This document shows, piece by piece, positions 27,250 to 36,700 of a DNA stretch of 44,416 nucleotides. The position numbers and the translations under genes were made by a program. The DNA lies in the NCBI GenBank assembly GCA_902594245.1, contig CACJLM010000004.1:1-44416 (forward strand), given 5' to 3'. Each line of letters starts with the position of its first letter. The first letter of the stretch is position 1. The notes beneath the pieces were generated by a model that was not told the origin of the DNA, did not search any database, and was given only the letters and a program-made list of their open reading frames with translations. Source of the DNA: an uncultured Pelagibacteraceae bacterium. Its GTDB lineage: Bacteria > Pseudomonadota > Alphaproteobacteria > Pelagibacterales > Pelagibacteraceae.

Positions 27250-28102
27250 AATTAAATATTTTTTTCAATTTATTATAATAATTTTCTTTTTTTCAATTTT
27301 TAAAATTTTAGGTTTAAAAATTTCATCTTATATTAGTGGAAAATTTTTCCAATTTATTGGCCCAATATTTAGATCGAAAAAGCTAATCCAAAAAAATATT
27401 ACTAGAGCATTTCCAAACATAGATGAAGTTAATATAAATAAGATATCAACTTCTATGTGGGATAATTATGGAAGAGTTTTTGCTGAATATATGTTTATTA
27501 AAAAGTTTAGGTATCAGAAGCAAAATGAAAATATCATAATTGAAGGAAGAGAAATACTTGAAGACATTAAGAAAAATAATCAAAAAGTAGTTTTTATATC
27601 AGGTCACTTTAGTAACTTTGAATTAATGGCAATGGAAATAGAGAAAGTAGGTATAAATTTAGCTGCAATTTATAGACCTCTAAATAATATTTTTTTAAAT
27701 TTTATAATGGAAAAAATCAGGAAAAAATACATTTGTAAAAATCAAATAAAAAAAGGCATTGGTGGTGTTAAAGAGTTATTAAAACTTTATAAAAAGGGCT
27801 ATTCCACTGCTTTAATGATTGATCAAAGAGTTTCTGAGGGTATAAAAACAACTTTTTTTAATAAAGAAGCTTTTACAACTACCATACCAGCTCAACTAGT
27901 AAAAAAATTTAATACTCCTGTAGTGCCAATTTTCATAGAAAGATTTGATAATATAAAATTTAAAATGATAGTTCATAAACCATTAATTTTTTCAGATAAT
28001 GTTTCAATAGAAAAAATAACACTTAAATTAAATCAAATTCTTGAAAAAATGATATTGGATAATCCTAAAGAGTGGATATGGTCTCATAACAGATGGAAAT
28101 AA
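27242..28102 (+). CDS. lpxL: Lipid A biosynthesis acyltransferase (LpxL/HtrB family)
   Basis: Transfers a secondary acyl chain to Kdo-lipid A. The 286-aa protein has an N-terminal membrane anchor (about residues 7-24), the catalytic HX4E motif H122/E127 in SGHFSNFEL, YRPLNNIF as the acceptor site, DQRV followed by FFNKEAFTTTIPAQL, and a C-terminal PKEWIWSHNRWK that is diagnostic of the family. A single late acyltransferase gene is seen here. The chain length and position added (LpxL versus LpxM role) are not determinable. Confidence 0.9.
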   Translation: MSKIKYFFQFIIIIFFFSIFKILGLKISSYISGKFFQFIGPIFRSKKLIQKNITRAFPNIDEVNINKISTSMWDNYGRVFAEYMFIKKFRYQKQNENIIIEGREILEDIKKNNQKVVFISGHFSNFELMAMEIEKVGINLAAIYRPLNNIFLNFIMEKIRKKYICKNQIKKGIGGVKELLKLYKKGYSTALMIDQRVSEGIKTTFFNKEAFTTTIPAQLVKKFNTPVVPIFIERFDNIKFKMIVHKPLIFSDNVSIEKITLKLNQILEKMILDNPKEWIWSHNRWK

Positions 28103-28104
28103 AT

Positions 28105-28302
28105 TTATTTTTTTTCTAATTTTTCTTTTTTTTGTGATGCTTCTATGTAAGAAAAATAGGCTTCCTGTAAATCAACATTCCAATAGTTAAGATTATCTAA
28201 ACTAATTGGCTTACCTGAAACTGCACATATAACATGGTCACCTGGCTCTAAGATTTGAAAATTATTTGGTAAATATTTTATTTTTGCTAATTTTTTATTC
28301 AT
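28105..28302 (-). CDS. DUF2093 family small protein
   Basis: A 65-aa soluble protein. AKIKYLPNNFQILEPGDHVICAVSGKPI followed by LDNLNYWNVDLQEAYFS is the compact alphaproteobacterial DUF2093 pattern, with a Lys/Glu-rich tail. Its function is unknown. It is convergent with lpxL (2-bp gap) and divergent from purD (21 bp between starts). Confidence 0.85.
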   Translation of the reverse strand: MNKKLAKIKYLPNNFQILEPGDHVICAVSGKPISLDNLNYWNVDLQEAYFSYIEASQKKEKLEKK

Positions 28303-28323
28303 TTTTAGTTTATATATTTATAC

Positions 28324-29592
28324 ATGATTGTTGGGATTATAGGAAGTGGAGGCAGAGAACATGCTATATGTACAATGCTTAAGAGTTCCAAAAAAGTATC
28401 TGAATTATATTGTTTTCCAGGAAACGCTGGGACTTCTAAAATTGCAAAAAATATAGATTTAAATGTGGATGATTTTGAAAAATTAAAAAATTTTATATTA
28501 GAAAAAAAAATTGAATTAGTTGTTGTTGGACCAGAGAAACCATTGGTAGATGGTATTGTAGATTATTTAGAAAAATTCAAAATAAAAGTTTTTGGTCCAA
28601 AAAAACTAGCCTCTCAACTCGAGGGTTCGAAAATTTTCACAAAAAAAATATGTGAAAAATATAATATCCCTACTGCTAAATTTGGAATATTTGATAATAT
28701 TCATAATGCAGTTAAATTTTTAAAAAAATCAAAATACCCGATTGTTATAAAAGCAGATAATCTTGCATCAGGAAAGGGAGTTTATATATGCGATAACGAA
28801 GAAGAGTCAATGAATGCAGTACAAGAAATTTTTCAAGGAAAGTTTGGTGATGCTAAAAACGTTTTAATTGAAGAATTTTTAAATGGAGAAGAAATGAGTT
28901 TTTTTGTAATTAGTGATGGAATTTCTATTCAAAATTTTGGCACAGCTCAGGATCATAAAAGAGTTTTAGAAGGTGATAAAGGGAAAAATACTGGTGGAAT
29001 GGGCGCCTACTCTCCTTCTAGATTAATTACAAATGAATTAGAAAAAAAAATAATAAAGAAAATTATAAACCCAACTTTAAAAGCGTTAAAGGAACTTGGT
29101 ACAAACTATAAAGGATTTTTATATGCGGGATTGATGATAGTTGATAATGAGCCATATCTAATTGAGTATAATGTGAGGATGGGTGATCCAGAATGTCAGA
29201 CCATACTTCCGAAATTAAAAACTGATCTTGTAGACGTATTTTTATCCTGTTGTGAGCAAAAACTGAATCAAATTAAATTGGATTGGAGCAATAAAAAGAG
29301 TCTTTGTATAGTTTTATGTTCAAAAGGTTATCCGGATAAATATAAAAAAAATATCGAGATTAAAAATTTAGACAAAATTAAATTAAATTCTAATGATTAC
29401 ATATTTCATGCTGGTACATTTAAAAATAGTGATAATAAAATTTCTGCCATGGGTGGAAGAGTTCTTAATTTCGTTTCTTTATCTGAAGAATTTGTTAATG
29501 CAAAAAAAAACATTCTTAATCATCTAAATATATTAAATTGGTCAGGTGGTTTTTTCCGAAAAGATATTGGATACAAAGTTATAGATAAATGA
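28324..29592 (+). CDS. purD: Phosphoribosylamine-glycine ligase
   Basis: Second step of de novo purine synthesis, producing GAR from phosphoribosylamine, glycine and ATP. The 422-aa ATP-grasp protein has GSGGREHAI at the N-terminus, VVGPEKPLVDGIVD, GSKIFTKKICEKYNIPTA, the ATP-binding KADNLASGKGVYI, QDHKRVLEGDKGKNTGGMGAYSP (family signature) and YNVRMGDPECQTILP. The length is standard. It overlaps rsmD by 4 bp (ATGA). Confidence 0.97.
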   Translation: MIVGIIGSGGREHAICTMLKSSKKVSELYCFPGNAGTSKIAKNIDLNVDDFEKLKNFILEKKIELVVVGPEKPLVDGIVDYLEKFKIKVFGPKKLASQLEGSKIFTKKICEKYNIPTAKFGIFDNIHNAVKFLKKSKYPIVIKADNLASGKGVYICDNEEESMNAVQEIFQGKFGDAKNVLIEEFLNGEEMSFFVISDGISIQNFGTAQDHKRVLEGDKGKNTGGMGAYSPSRLITNELEKKIIKKIINPTLKALKELGTNYKGFLYAGLMIVDNEPYLIEYNVRMGDPECQTILPKLKTDLVDVFLSCCEQKLNQIKLDWSNKKSLCIVLCSKGYPDKYKKNIEIKNLDKIKLNSNDYIFHAGTFKNSDNKISAMGGRVLNFVSLSEEFVNAKKNILNHLNILNWSGGFFRKDIGYKVIDK

Positions 29593-30152
29593 GAATAATT
29601 TCAGGAAATTTTAAAGGAAAAAGAATATTAGAACCAAGAGATATTAAGACAAGACCTCTAAAGGACTTAACAAAAGAATCTATATTTAACATAATTAATC
29701 ATTCAAATAAATTTAGTGTGGATATTAAAGATTCTTTAATTTTAGATCTATTTTCAGGAGTAGGATCATTTGGAATAGAATGTTTATCCAGAGGTGCAAA
29801 ACACGTAACTTTTGTAGAAAATTATGCTGGTGTTATACCTATTTTAAAAAAAAATTTAGATAATCTCAATATCAAAGAAAGATATGAGATAATTAACAAA
29901 AATATTTTTATTAATTTAAATTTAACAGTCAAAAAAGATAAATTTGATGTCATATTTTTAGATCCACCATATAAAGAAAAAAAAGTAGCATCAGTTATTG
30001 ATAGAATTTTAAATGAAAAATTGCTTAAAGATAAAGGAATCATAATTATTCATCGACATAAAGATGAGGATGAAAATTATTCTGAAAATTTCAAAATTTT
30101 AGAAATTAAAAAATATGGGATATCAAAAATTATATTTGGTAGCACCAGCTAG
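29589..30152 (+). CDS. rsmD: 16S rRNA (guanine966-N2)-methyltransferase
   Basis: Methylates G966 in the small-subunit rRNA. The 187-aa Rossmann methyltransferase opens with MRIISGNFKGKRI and TRPLKDLTKESIFNI, followed by the SAM-binding ILDLFSGVGSFGIECLSRGA and the catalytic DVIFLDPPY. It matches RsmD end to end. It is coupled to purD and its stop overlaps the convergent pgi stop by 4 bp. Confidence 0.94.
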   Translation: MRIISGNFKGKRILEPRDIKTRPLKDLTKESIFNIINHSNKFSVDIKDSLILDLFSGVGSFGIECLSRGAKHVTFVENYAGVIPILKKNLDNLNIKERYEIINKNIFINLNLTVKKDKFDVIFLDPPYKEKKVASVIDRILNEKLLKDKGIIIIHRHKDEDENYSENFKILEIKKYGISKIIFGSTS

Positions 30153-31303
30153 GATAAAATTTTTTTAGTTTGATTTTTAATTAATTCTACAGCTGGTTGA
30201 TTGTAAGGGTTCAAATTCATTGCTTTGCTAAGTAAAATTGTCTCTAAAATAAAAAAATTAAACAACTCACCAAGTGTTTTTTCATCTCTTTTAAAAATTT
30301 CAAAACTTCTAAATGGAATATTCTTTTTATCAAAAATATTTTCTGTAGCTTTTTTTTGAGCAAAAATTATATCTTTTAGTTTCTTGTTTTTGAGATAATT
30401 TTTAGAATTAAGGATTGTTTTATTGATTATTTTAGATGAATTATTCTCGTTTACATAAAAAAATGTAAAAAAATTGTTTTTAAAACCATCAAGATACAAT
30501 TGCATTACACTATGATTATCTTTTGGCATACTTGATATAATTGGTAATAATCCTTTTTTATTTTTACCTAAACTTTCAGCAACTAATTGTTGATACCAAG
30601 AAAATAACCCTTCAGATTTAGGGTCATAATTCAAAATTATTGAATTATATTTCTTTTTCTTAATAAAAAATAAAATTGAATTAACATTAGAAATTAATGT
30701 GTTTAGAAATTTTTTATTTTTTACTAAATTATTTAATTGTCTAAATTTATTTGAATTCAATCCCATCAATTCTGCAGGCAGCATTCCAGTTTCTGACAAA
30801 ACTGAATATCTACCACCAATAAAATTATTATGTTGTACAACTTCTGCTTTTAATTTTTCTGCTAATTTTGAAAGATAATTTTTATTATTTTCAGTGATAA
30901 ATATATTTTTATCAGATTTATTAATTAAGATGTTACAATTAACAATTGTTTCAATCGTTTCCCCTGATTTAGAAATAATAAGGTTTAAAAATTTTTGATT
31001 TTTAGTTTTTTTTAAATTCAAATCTAAGTTATCTATAAAGATAAATTTTTTAATTATTTTATCTTTTAAAAAAGAATGAATGGCCTTTACACCAAGCGAG
31101 GATCCTCCCATACCAATTAATCTGAAATTTTTAAAATTTTTAAATTTTTTAAATTTTCTTAAATCATAGCTATTTTTATAATTATCTTTTAAAGATTGAA
31201 GAATAAAGTTATTTGTTTTTAAAACAGATTCTAATATTTTTTTTATCTTTGATGATTTTCTGTGTATTCTAAAATTTTTAAATTTGATACCATTGGTAAT
31301 CAT
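30149..31303 (-). CDS. pgi: Glucose-6-phosphate isomerase, short form
   Basis: Interconverts glucose-6-phosphate and fructose-6-phosphate. At 384 aa it is much shorter than the ~550-aa E. coli enzyme but keeps the SIS-domain landmarks: RLIGMGGSSLGVKAI (phosphate loop), LIISKSGETIETI, the family signature FIGGRYSVLSETGMLPAEL, QQLVAESLGK with the catalytic Glu, and a C-terminal region with NQPAVELIKNQ. It is last in the ileS-lspA-lipoprotein run, sharing 1 bp (TAATG) with the upstream lipoprotein gene. Classic glycolysis is incomplete in many SAR11, so its use in gluconeogenesis is a reasonable guess. Confidence 0.9.
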   Translation of the reverse strand: MITNGIKFKNFRIHRKSSKIKKILESVLKTNNFILQSLKDNYKNSYDLRKFKKFKNFKNFRLIGMGGSSLGVKAIHSFLKDKIIKKFIFIDNLDLNLKKTKNQKFLNLIISKSGETIETIVNCNILINKSDKNIFITENNKNYLSKLAEKLKAEVVQHNNFIGGRYSVLSETGMLPAELMGLNSNKFRQLNNLVKNKKFLNTLISNVNSILFFIKKKKYNSIILNYDPKSEGLFSWYQQLVAESLGKNKKGLLPIISSMPKDNHSVMQLYLDGFKNNFFTFFYVNENNSSKIINKTILNSKNYLKNKKLKDIIFAQKKATENIFDKKNIPFRSFEIFKRDEKTLGELFNFFILETILLSKAMNLNPYNQPAVELIKNQTKKILS

Positions 31304-31629
31304 TAATTCTTTTTAATTTGATTTATAATTAAGTTTTCAAAATTTTCATTTTTTTCTAAAGAGTTATCTTTCTTTGCATCATTATTAGTAATTAATTTTT
31401 CAATTTTGTTAGAACTATCTTTACTTTCAATATTATCCTCATCCTCATCAATTTTGGGAATTGGCAACTCATTATATTCTGGTGGCATTACTAAAGGCGA
31501 CTTTTTTTCTACTAAAAATTCATCAGTACTATTTTTTTTTTGAGATCTAAACCCTTCCTTAATACTGGCACAGCTTTGAAGGGCGACTAATAATGTTGAT
31601 ATTAAAATTAATAATCTAATTTTTCTCAT
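31303..31629 (-). CDS. DUF3035 lipoprotein, BamF-like
   Basis: This 108-aa protein begins with a lipoprotein signal peptide (MRKIRLLILIS, then LVALQSC with a lipobox-type C at about residue 19). The following GFRSQKKNSTDEF and VEKKSPLVMPPEY match the core of DUF3035, the alphaproteobacterial BamF subunit of the outer-membrane beta-barrel assembly machine. The C-terminal half is low-complexity and acidic/Lys-rich. It sits directly after lspA, which encodes the peptidase that matures lipoproteins, with a 14-bp overlap. The BamF role is by family analogy. Confidence 0.75.
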   Translation of the reverse strand: MRKIRLLILISTLLVALQSCASIKEGFRSQKKNSTDEFLVEKKSPLVMPPEYNELPIPKIDEDEDNIESKDSSNKIEKLITNNDAKKDNSLEKNENFENLIINQIKKN

Positions 31630-32119
31630 TAATATTTTCTTTTTTATTGGAAATTAATTCCAATACAATCATTAAAATTACACCTATTGTAATAAATATA
31701 TCTGATACATTGAAAATAAACCAATGAAAATTTTCTATATGAAAATCTATAAAATCTGGCACTGCATTATATTTAATTCTGTCATAGAAATTACCAAAAG
31801 CTCCACCTAAAATGAGGAGAAGTGAATATTTCTTTAAGCCTTCATTTGTTCTTAGCATAAAGAAAATGATGAATATAACTAAACCAATTAAAAAAGTTAA
31901 AATATTATACAAAATCTTTTCATCAAATGAAAAAAGACCAAAAGCAATTCCTTCATTCCAAATCAATCTAATATTTAAATATTTAGAATTTAATAAATCA
32001 TCACCTAAATTATTATCATAAAAATTTATTACATATATTTTAGTAACTCTATCTAAGACAAATATTGAAATGACTATAAAAAAATTTATATAAAAATTTT
32101 TTTTTAAAAAATTAAGCAT
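31616..32119 (-). CDS. lspA: Lipoprotein signal peptidase
   Basis: Cleaves signal peptides from diacylated prolipoproteins in the inner membrane. The 167-aa, four-TM aspartyl protease has LDRVTKIYV near TM1, NEGIAFGLFS, and the two catalytic aspartates in GGAFGNFYDRIKYNAVPDFIDFH and FNVSDIFITIG. Its order after ileS is conserved in many bacteria. It overlaps ileS by 8 bp. Confidence 0.95.
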   Translation of the reverse strand: MLNFLKKNFYINFFIVISIFVLDRVTKIYVINFYDNNLGDDLLNSKYLNIRLIWNEGIAFGLFSFDEKILYNILTFLIGLVIFIIFFMLRTNEGLKKYSLLLILGGAFGNFYDRIKYNAVPDFIDFHIENFHWFIFNVSDIFITIGVILMIVLELISNKKENINEKN

Positions 32120-34835
32120 TTTCAGGATGTTTAATACAAGGTTCTGGACTTATTTTCCAACACACAGGACATTTATCTCCTAAAGCTTTTTTAGTATTCA
32201 CAATAATATCAACTTTGTCATCATAAATTATTTCTGCCTTGGAGGTAATACATAATTCAGATAAATCAACATTTGCAATTATTTTCTCATAACTATTATT
32301 TAGTTGAACGTTTATTTCAGCTTCCAAACTTGAACCTATTTCTTTACTAGCTCTTTTTTCTTCAATACTAATATTACAAATATTCCTTATTTTAATCAAT
32401 TCTGACCATTTCTTATCGAGTTCTTCATCTTTAAATTTTTTTGGAAAATTTTGAAATTTTTCTAAATGAATACTTTTATTCTTTTTAGAAACTAATTGAT
32501 ATATCTCCTCTGTCGTAAAAGAAAGTATTGGTGCGAACCACCTTAATAAAGAATTCAATAATATATTCAAAACTAAAATGCACGATTTTCTTTTATCTGA
32601 ATCTAATGTATCACAATAAAGGGTATCTTTTCTAATATCAAAGTAAAATGCTGATAAATCTACAGTACAAAAATTCAATAGTTCTTTATAAAGATTATGA
32701 AAATCATAATTCTTAAAATATTTTAAAAATCTTTCATTTAAAGAATAAACTCTATTTAACATAAATTTTTCTAATTCAGGTAAATCTTTCAAGTCTAAAT
32801 TGTCTAAATTAATTTCTTCAAATTTGTCGTTTAAATTTCCCAATAAATATCTAAAGGTATTTCTAATTTTTCTATAAGAATCTGCGTGTTGATCTAAAAT
32901 TGAATAATCAATTCTTAAATCTTCTGCATAATTAGATGATGCTACCCAAATTCTTAAAATATCGGCTCCATATTTCTTTAAAATATCTTCTGGGGCAATG
33001 ACATTTCCAAGAGATTTCGACATTTTTAATCCTTTACCATCAACAACAAATCCATGAGATAAAATAGATTCAAATGGTGCTCTTCCTCTTGTTCCACAAG
33101 ATTCTAGTAATGATGAGTGAAACCAGCCTCTATGTTGATCTGATCCTTCAAGATACATAGATGCAGGCCATTTTAAATCATTTCTTTTTTCTAAAACAAA
33201 AGAATGTGTAGAACCACTATCAAACCATACTTCAACAATATCACTCAATTTATCGTAATCTTCAGCCTTATGCTTGCTTCCTAAAAATTTTTGAGGATCA
33301 TCTGAAAACCAACAATCAGAACCCTCTTTTTCGTAAATTTTAGCTATATTTTCAAATACATCTTCATCAACTAGAATTTTTTTATCTTTTTTATTAACAA
33401 AAATAGGTAATGGAACTCCCCAAACTCTCTGTCTAGATACACACCAGTCAGGTCTAGTTTCAATCATTGATCTTAGCCTCTCTTTACCTTTACTTGGATA
33501 AAAAGTTGTATCATCGATAGCCTTCAATGCTTTATTTCTTAGTTTATGACTTTCCATTGAAATGAACCATTGTGGAGTTGCTCTATGAACTAAAGGTGCT
33601 TTTGAACGCCAAGAATGAGGGTACGAATGAATAAGCTCACCATTTGCTAAAAGTTTTTTTTGTTCTTTAAGTTTTTCTATAACTAAAGGATTGGCTTTAA
33701 AAATATGTATCCCTTCAAATAGAGCCACATTTTTTGTATATTTTCCATCTCCATCTACTGTTTCGATGGCTTTAATCCCATTATTTAAACATAAATTAAA
33801 ATCATCAGGCCCATGGCTTGGAGCGCAATGTACTATTCCTGTTCCTTGTTCAGTAGTAACAAAACGAGCTTCTAAAAGTGGGATATCGTAATCATAACCT
33901 AAATCAAAAAAAGGATGTTTACAAATAGTATCCTTTAATTCTTTTCCTCTAAACTTTTTAAGGATTTCATATTTTTCAATATTACAATCTTTTTTTACAG
34001 ACTCTAGTAATGCTTCCGCAACAACAATCTTCTTATTCTTGAAATCACTGGTATCAGAAATTTTTATCAACAAATAATCTAAACTTTCATTGTAAGCTAA
34101 AGCTTTATTTGCAGGTATTGTCCATGGAGTAGTAGTCCAAATAACTATTTCACTATCACTTAATTCTTTTACGTTTGATTTTTTTACTTGAAATGATGCA
34201 TAAATAGTATCAGATTTATGATCTTGATATTCAACTTCTGCATCAGCTAGTGCTGTTTTTTCAACAGTTGACCATAATACTGGCTTGAAACCCCTATATA
34301 AACTACCCTCTTTTAAAAATTTTCCAAGCTCTCTAACAATTTGTGCTTCAGCATCATAACTCATTGTGGAATAATAGTTTTCCCAATCTCCTACAACACC
34401 TAATCTTTTAAATTGATCTTTATGAACCTCTATCCATTTCTCTGCAAAAGTTCTACATTCTTTTCTAAATTCTACTATAGGAACCTCATTTTTATTTTTT
34501 TTGTTCTTTTTATATTGCTCCTCAATTTTCCATTCAATAGGTAAACCATGACAGTCCCATCCTGGAACATATACTGAGTCTTTACCATCCATTTGGTGAA
34601 ATTTTACGATTATATCTTTTAAAATTTTATTAAGTGCTGTACCCATATGTATATTTCCATTTGCATATGGAGGGCCATCATGAAGAACAAACTTTTCTTG
34701 GCCCTTTCTAGAATTTCTTAATTCTTTATAAAGATTTATTTTATCCCAAAATTTTAAAAATTCAGGTTCTCTTATTGGTAAATTTGCCTTCATTGAAAAA
34801 GCTGTTTTTGGTAAATTAATTTGAAATTTGGTCAT
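32112..34835 (-). CDS. ileS: Isoleucyl-tRNA synthetase
   Basis: Charges tRNA-Ile. The 907-aa class I synthetase has the HIGH-type motif in PPYANGNIHMGTALNKI, an editing (CP1) domain with WTTTPWTIPANKALA, PGWDCHGLPIEWK, and KMSKSLGN. DWCVSRQRVWGVPLPIF and WFDSGSTHSFVL confirm IleS. The C-terminal zinc site is compact: C889, C892, C900 and H903 in CPVCWKISPEPCIKH at the extreme end, apparently replacing the longer four-cysteine finger of many bacterial IleS. Overlaps with ribF (ATGA) and lspA indicate a single operon. Confidence 0.97.
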   Translation of the reverse strand: MTKFQINLPKTAFSMKANLPIREPEFLKFWDKINLYKELRNSRKGQEKFVLHDGPPYANGNIHMGTALNKILKDIIVKFHQMDGKDSVYVPGWDCHGLPIEWKIEEQYKKNKKNKNEVPIVEFRKECRTFAEKWIEVHKDQFKRLGVVGDWENYYSTMSYDAEAQIVRELGKFLKEGSLYRGFKPVLWSTVEKTALADAEVEYQDHKSDTIYASFQVKKSNVKELSDSEIVIWTTTPWTIPANKALAYNESLDYLLIKISDTSDFKNKKIVVAEALLESVKKDCNIEKYEILKKFRGKELKDTICKHPFFDLGYDYDIPLLEARFVTTEQGTGIVHCAPSHGPDDFNLCLNNGIKAIETVDGDGKYTKNVALFEGIHIFKANPLVIEKLKEQKKLLANGELIHSYPHSWRSKAPLVHRATPQWFISMESHKLRNKALKAIDDTTFYPSKGKERLRSMIETRPDWCVSRQRVWGVPLPIFVNKKDKKILVDEDVFENIAKIYEKEGSDCWFSDDPQKFLGSKHKAEDYDKLSDIVEVWFDSGSTHSFVLEKRNDLKWPASMYLEGSDQHRGWFHSSLLESCGTRGRAPFESILSHGFVVDGKGLKMSKSLGNVIAPEDILKKYGADILRIWVASSNYAEDLRIDYSILDQHADSYRKIRNTFRYLLGNLNDKFEEINLDNLDLKDLPELEKFMLNRVYSLNERFLKYFKNYDFHNLYKELLNFCTVDLSAFYFDIRKDTLYCDTLDSDKRKSCILVLNILLNSLLRWFAPILSFTTEEIYQLVSKKNKSIHLEKFQNFPKKFKDEELDKKWSELIKIRNICNISIEEKRASKEIGSSLEAEINVQLNNSYEKIIANVDLSELCITSKAEIIYDDKVDIIVNTKKALGDKCPVCWKISPEPCIKHPENA

Positions 34836-35764
34836 TTTGTTTTTTTTGCTTTTTGTAAGTCTATTTTAATTTGTTGTTTTAATTGATCTATATTTTTGAA
34901 TTTTTTTTCTTTTCTAATAAATTTTAAAAAATTTACTGTTAAGTACTTATTATATAAATTTTCTGAAAAATTAAATAGATGAACTTCCAATAATATTTTT
35001 TTTTGATTAAAAGTAGGCCTATATCCTAAGTTTGCTATACCTTTTATAAATTTTGTAGTGTTTTCCTTTTTTACTTTAACAGCATAAACACCTGGCTTAG
35101 CCACTACATAATCTTTGATATCGATATTGGCTGTTGGAAATCCAATTTTTTTTCCTAATTGTCTTCCCTTTATCACTTTACCTTCGATAGACCATTCTCT
35201 ATTTAAAAATTTATTTGCTTTATCTAGTTTACCATTTTCTAAAAATTTACGTATTAAGGTAGATGAAATAATTTTTTTATTTTTGGATAATGGCTTTGGC
35301 TTAATTATTTTGTAATTGTATGAAGTTTCATATCTAATTAATTGTTTAACGTCTCCTTCCCTTTTATTTCCATACCTAAAATTATTACTAACAAATATAA
35401 ACTTTGCTTTTAATTTATCACTCAAAATATTTTTTATAAAATTAATTGACTTTGTTTTTGAAAACTTTTTGTCAAATTTTTTAATAATAACAAAATCAAC
35501 ATCTAGTTTTTTTAATAAATTTATTTTTTGTTTTTGGCTTGAAATTCTGAAATTGCTCAAATTTTTATTAAAAAACATTTTTGGCATAGGCTCAAATGTC
35601 ATTACACCGATTTTAGAAGAATGTTTTTTTTTAAAATTTTGAGCTAAATGAAATAATTTTTGATGACCTAAATGCAACCCATCAAAATTACCTATCAATA
35701 TAATTGAATTTTTATGATTAAACTTGATATTAAAATTATTATATATCTTTATTGATTTTACCAT
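34832..35764 (-). CDS. ribF: Bifunctional riboflavin kinase / FAD synthetase
   Basis: Makes FMN and then FAD from riboflavin. The 310-aa protein has an N-terminal nucleotidyltransferase with ILIGNFDGLHLGHQKLF, FVSNNFRYGNKREGD and the ISSTLIRKFLENG motif, and a C-terminal flavokinase with GKVIKGRQLGKKIGFPTANI and PGVYAVKV. Both domains look complete. It overlaps ileS by 4 bp and the upstream HAD gene by 7 bp. Confidence 0.95.
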   Translation of the reverse strand: MVKSIKIYNNFNIKFNHKNSIILIGNFDGLHLGHQKLFHLAQNFKKKHSSKIGVMTFEPMPKMFFNKNLSNFRISSQKQKINLLKKLDVDFVIIKKFDKKFSKTKSINFIKNILSDKLKAKFIFVSNNFRYGNKREGDVKQLIRYETSYNYKIIKPKPLSKNKKIISSTLIRKFLENGKLDKANKFLNREWSIEGKVIKGRQLGKKIGFPTANIDIKDYVVAKPGVYAVKVKKENTTKFIKGIANLGYRPTFNQKKILLEVHLFNFSENLYNKYLTVNFLKFIRKEKKFKNIDQLKQQIKIDLQKAKKTK

Positions 35765-36576
35765 TTAAGTTCCGATTGAATATAATTACAAATTGTTTCA
35801 TAAGACTTAGCTGTTTTTTCAATTCCATTTTCTTTAATTTCATGTTTATGAATTCCATTCGAAATAATTAATGAGTCATAATTTAACAAATTAGCACCTT
35901 TGATGTCAGTATTTAAGTTATCACCTATTGAAAGAATTTTCTTATCTTTATTATCAATTGATTGATTATAAACTTCTGGATATGGTTTACCAAAATACAC
36001 AACATTTCCACCCATTTTTTCAAAAACCATGGCAACTGATCCAGCACAAAACTCTCTTGCATTGCCTCTGTCAACAATGAGATCTGGATTAGTACAGACC
36101 ATTTTTTTTTTTAAATGCTTCTCAAATAAATCTTTATAAAAAACTAAATCTTTATCATGATCATCAAATAATCCAGTGCATAAAATATACTCAGCTTTTT
36201 CAATATTAGATAATTTATTTTTTTCAAAATCTTTAAACAGATCAAAATCTCTCGGTGGACCAATATGAAAAAAAGTTCTGTTAAGAAAGTTTTTTTTCAA
36301 ATAATTTAATGAAGCCTCACCTGAAGTAAAAACATGATCTCTCATTTCTTTTTCCATGCCCATTTTTTCTAAAAATTTTTTTACAGTACTATTGGGTCTA
36401 GGTGCATTCGTTAAAAGAACGTAATCCTTATTCTTTTTTGAAATTTGTTTTAAAACATTGATTGCCTCATCATGTAAATTAATACCATTATGAACAACCC
36501 CCCATAAATCAATATAAAAAAGTTCGTAGCTGTCTGCTATAGCCTTAAGTCCCATTTTATCTAAATTTTTAGTCAT
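35758..36576 (-). CDS. HAD-IIA family sugar-phosphatase-like hydrolase
   Basis: A 272-aa HAD hydrolase of the NagD-like class IIA (close to the TIGR01459 group). The first motif is FYIDLWGVVHNGINL, motif II is LLTNAPRPN, the cap is C2-type, and the last motif is GKPYPEVYN with LSIGDNLNTDIKGANLL. The physiological substrate is unknown. It is the first gene of the ribF-ileS-lspA-pgi run and is divergent from groES across 124 bp. A T11 tract (36112-36122) lies in its coding sequence. Confidence 0.85.
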   Translation of the reverse strand: MTKNLDKMGLKAIADSYELFYIDLWGVVHNGINLHDEAINVLKQISKKNKDYVLLTNAPRPNSTVKKFLEKMGMEKEMRDHVFTSGEASLNYLKKNFLNRTFFHIGPPRDFDLFKDFEKNKLSNIEKAEYILCTGLFDDHDKDLVFYKDLFEKHLKKKMVCTNPDLIVDRGNAREFCAGSVAMVFEKMGGNVVYFGKPYPEVYNQSIDNKDKKILSIGDNLNTDIKGANLLNYDSLIISNGIHKHEIKENGIEKTAKSYETICNYIQSELKW

Positions 36577-36645
36577 TAAAATAATCTATAAACCAAAAAA
36601 TCCTCAAATTCCTATATTTTTTAATAAACTTATTTTTAACTTTAC

Positions 36646-36673
36646 CTTGAAATAGTGTCACCAATCTCTATAT
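36646..36673 (+). promoter_or_regulatory. Candidate RpoH (sigma-32) heat-shock promoter of groESL
   Basis: CTTG (36646-36649), 17 bp, then TCTATAT (36667-36673) closely fits the alphaproteobacterial heat-shock consensus CTTG-N17/18-CYTATNT, with one mismatch at the first C. It ends 27 bp before the groES ATG, and a strong AGGAG ribosome binding site follows at 36691-36695. No CIRCE-type inverted repeat is visible in the 124-bp intergenic region, suggesting RpoH rather than HrcA control. Confidence 0.6.
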
Positions 36674-36700
36674 GAAGCTCATATTTATAAAGGAGAATTT

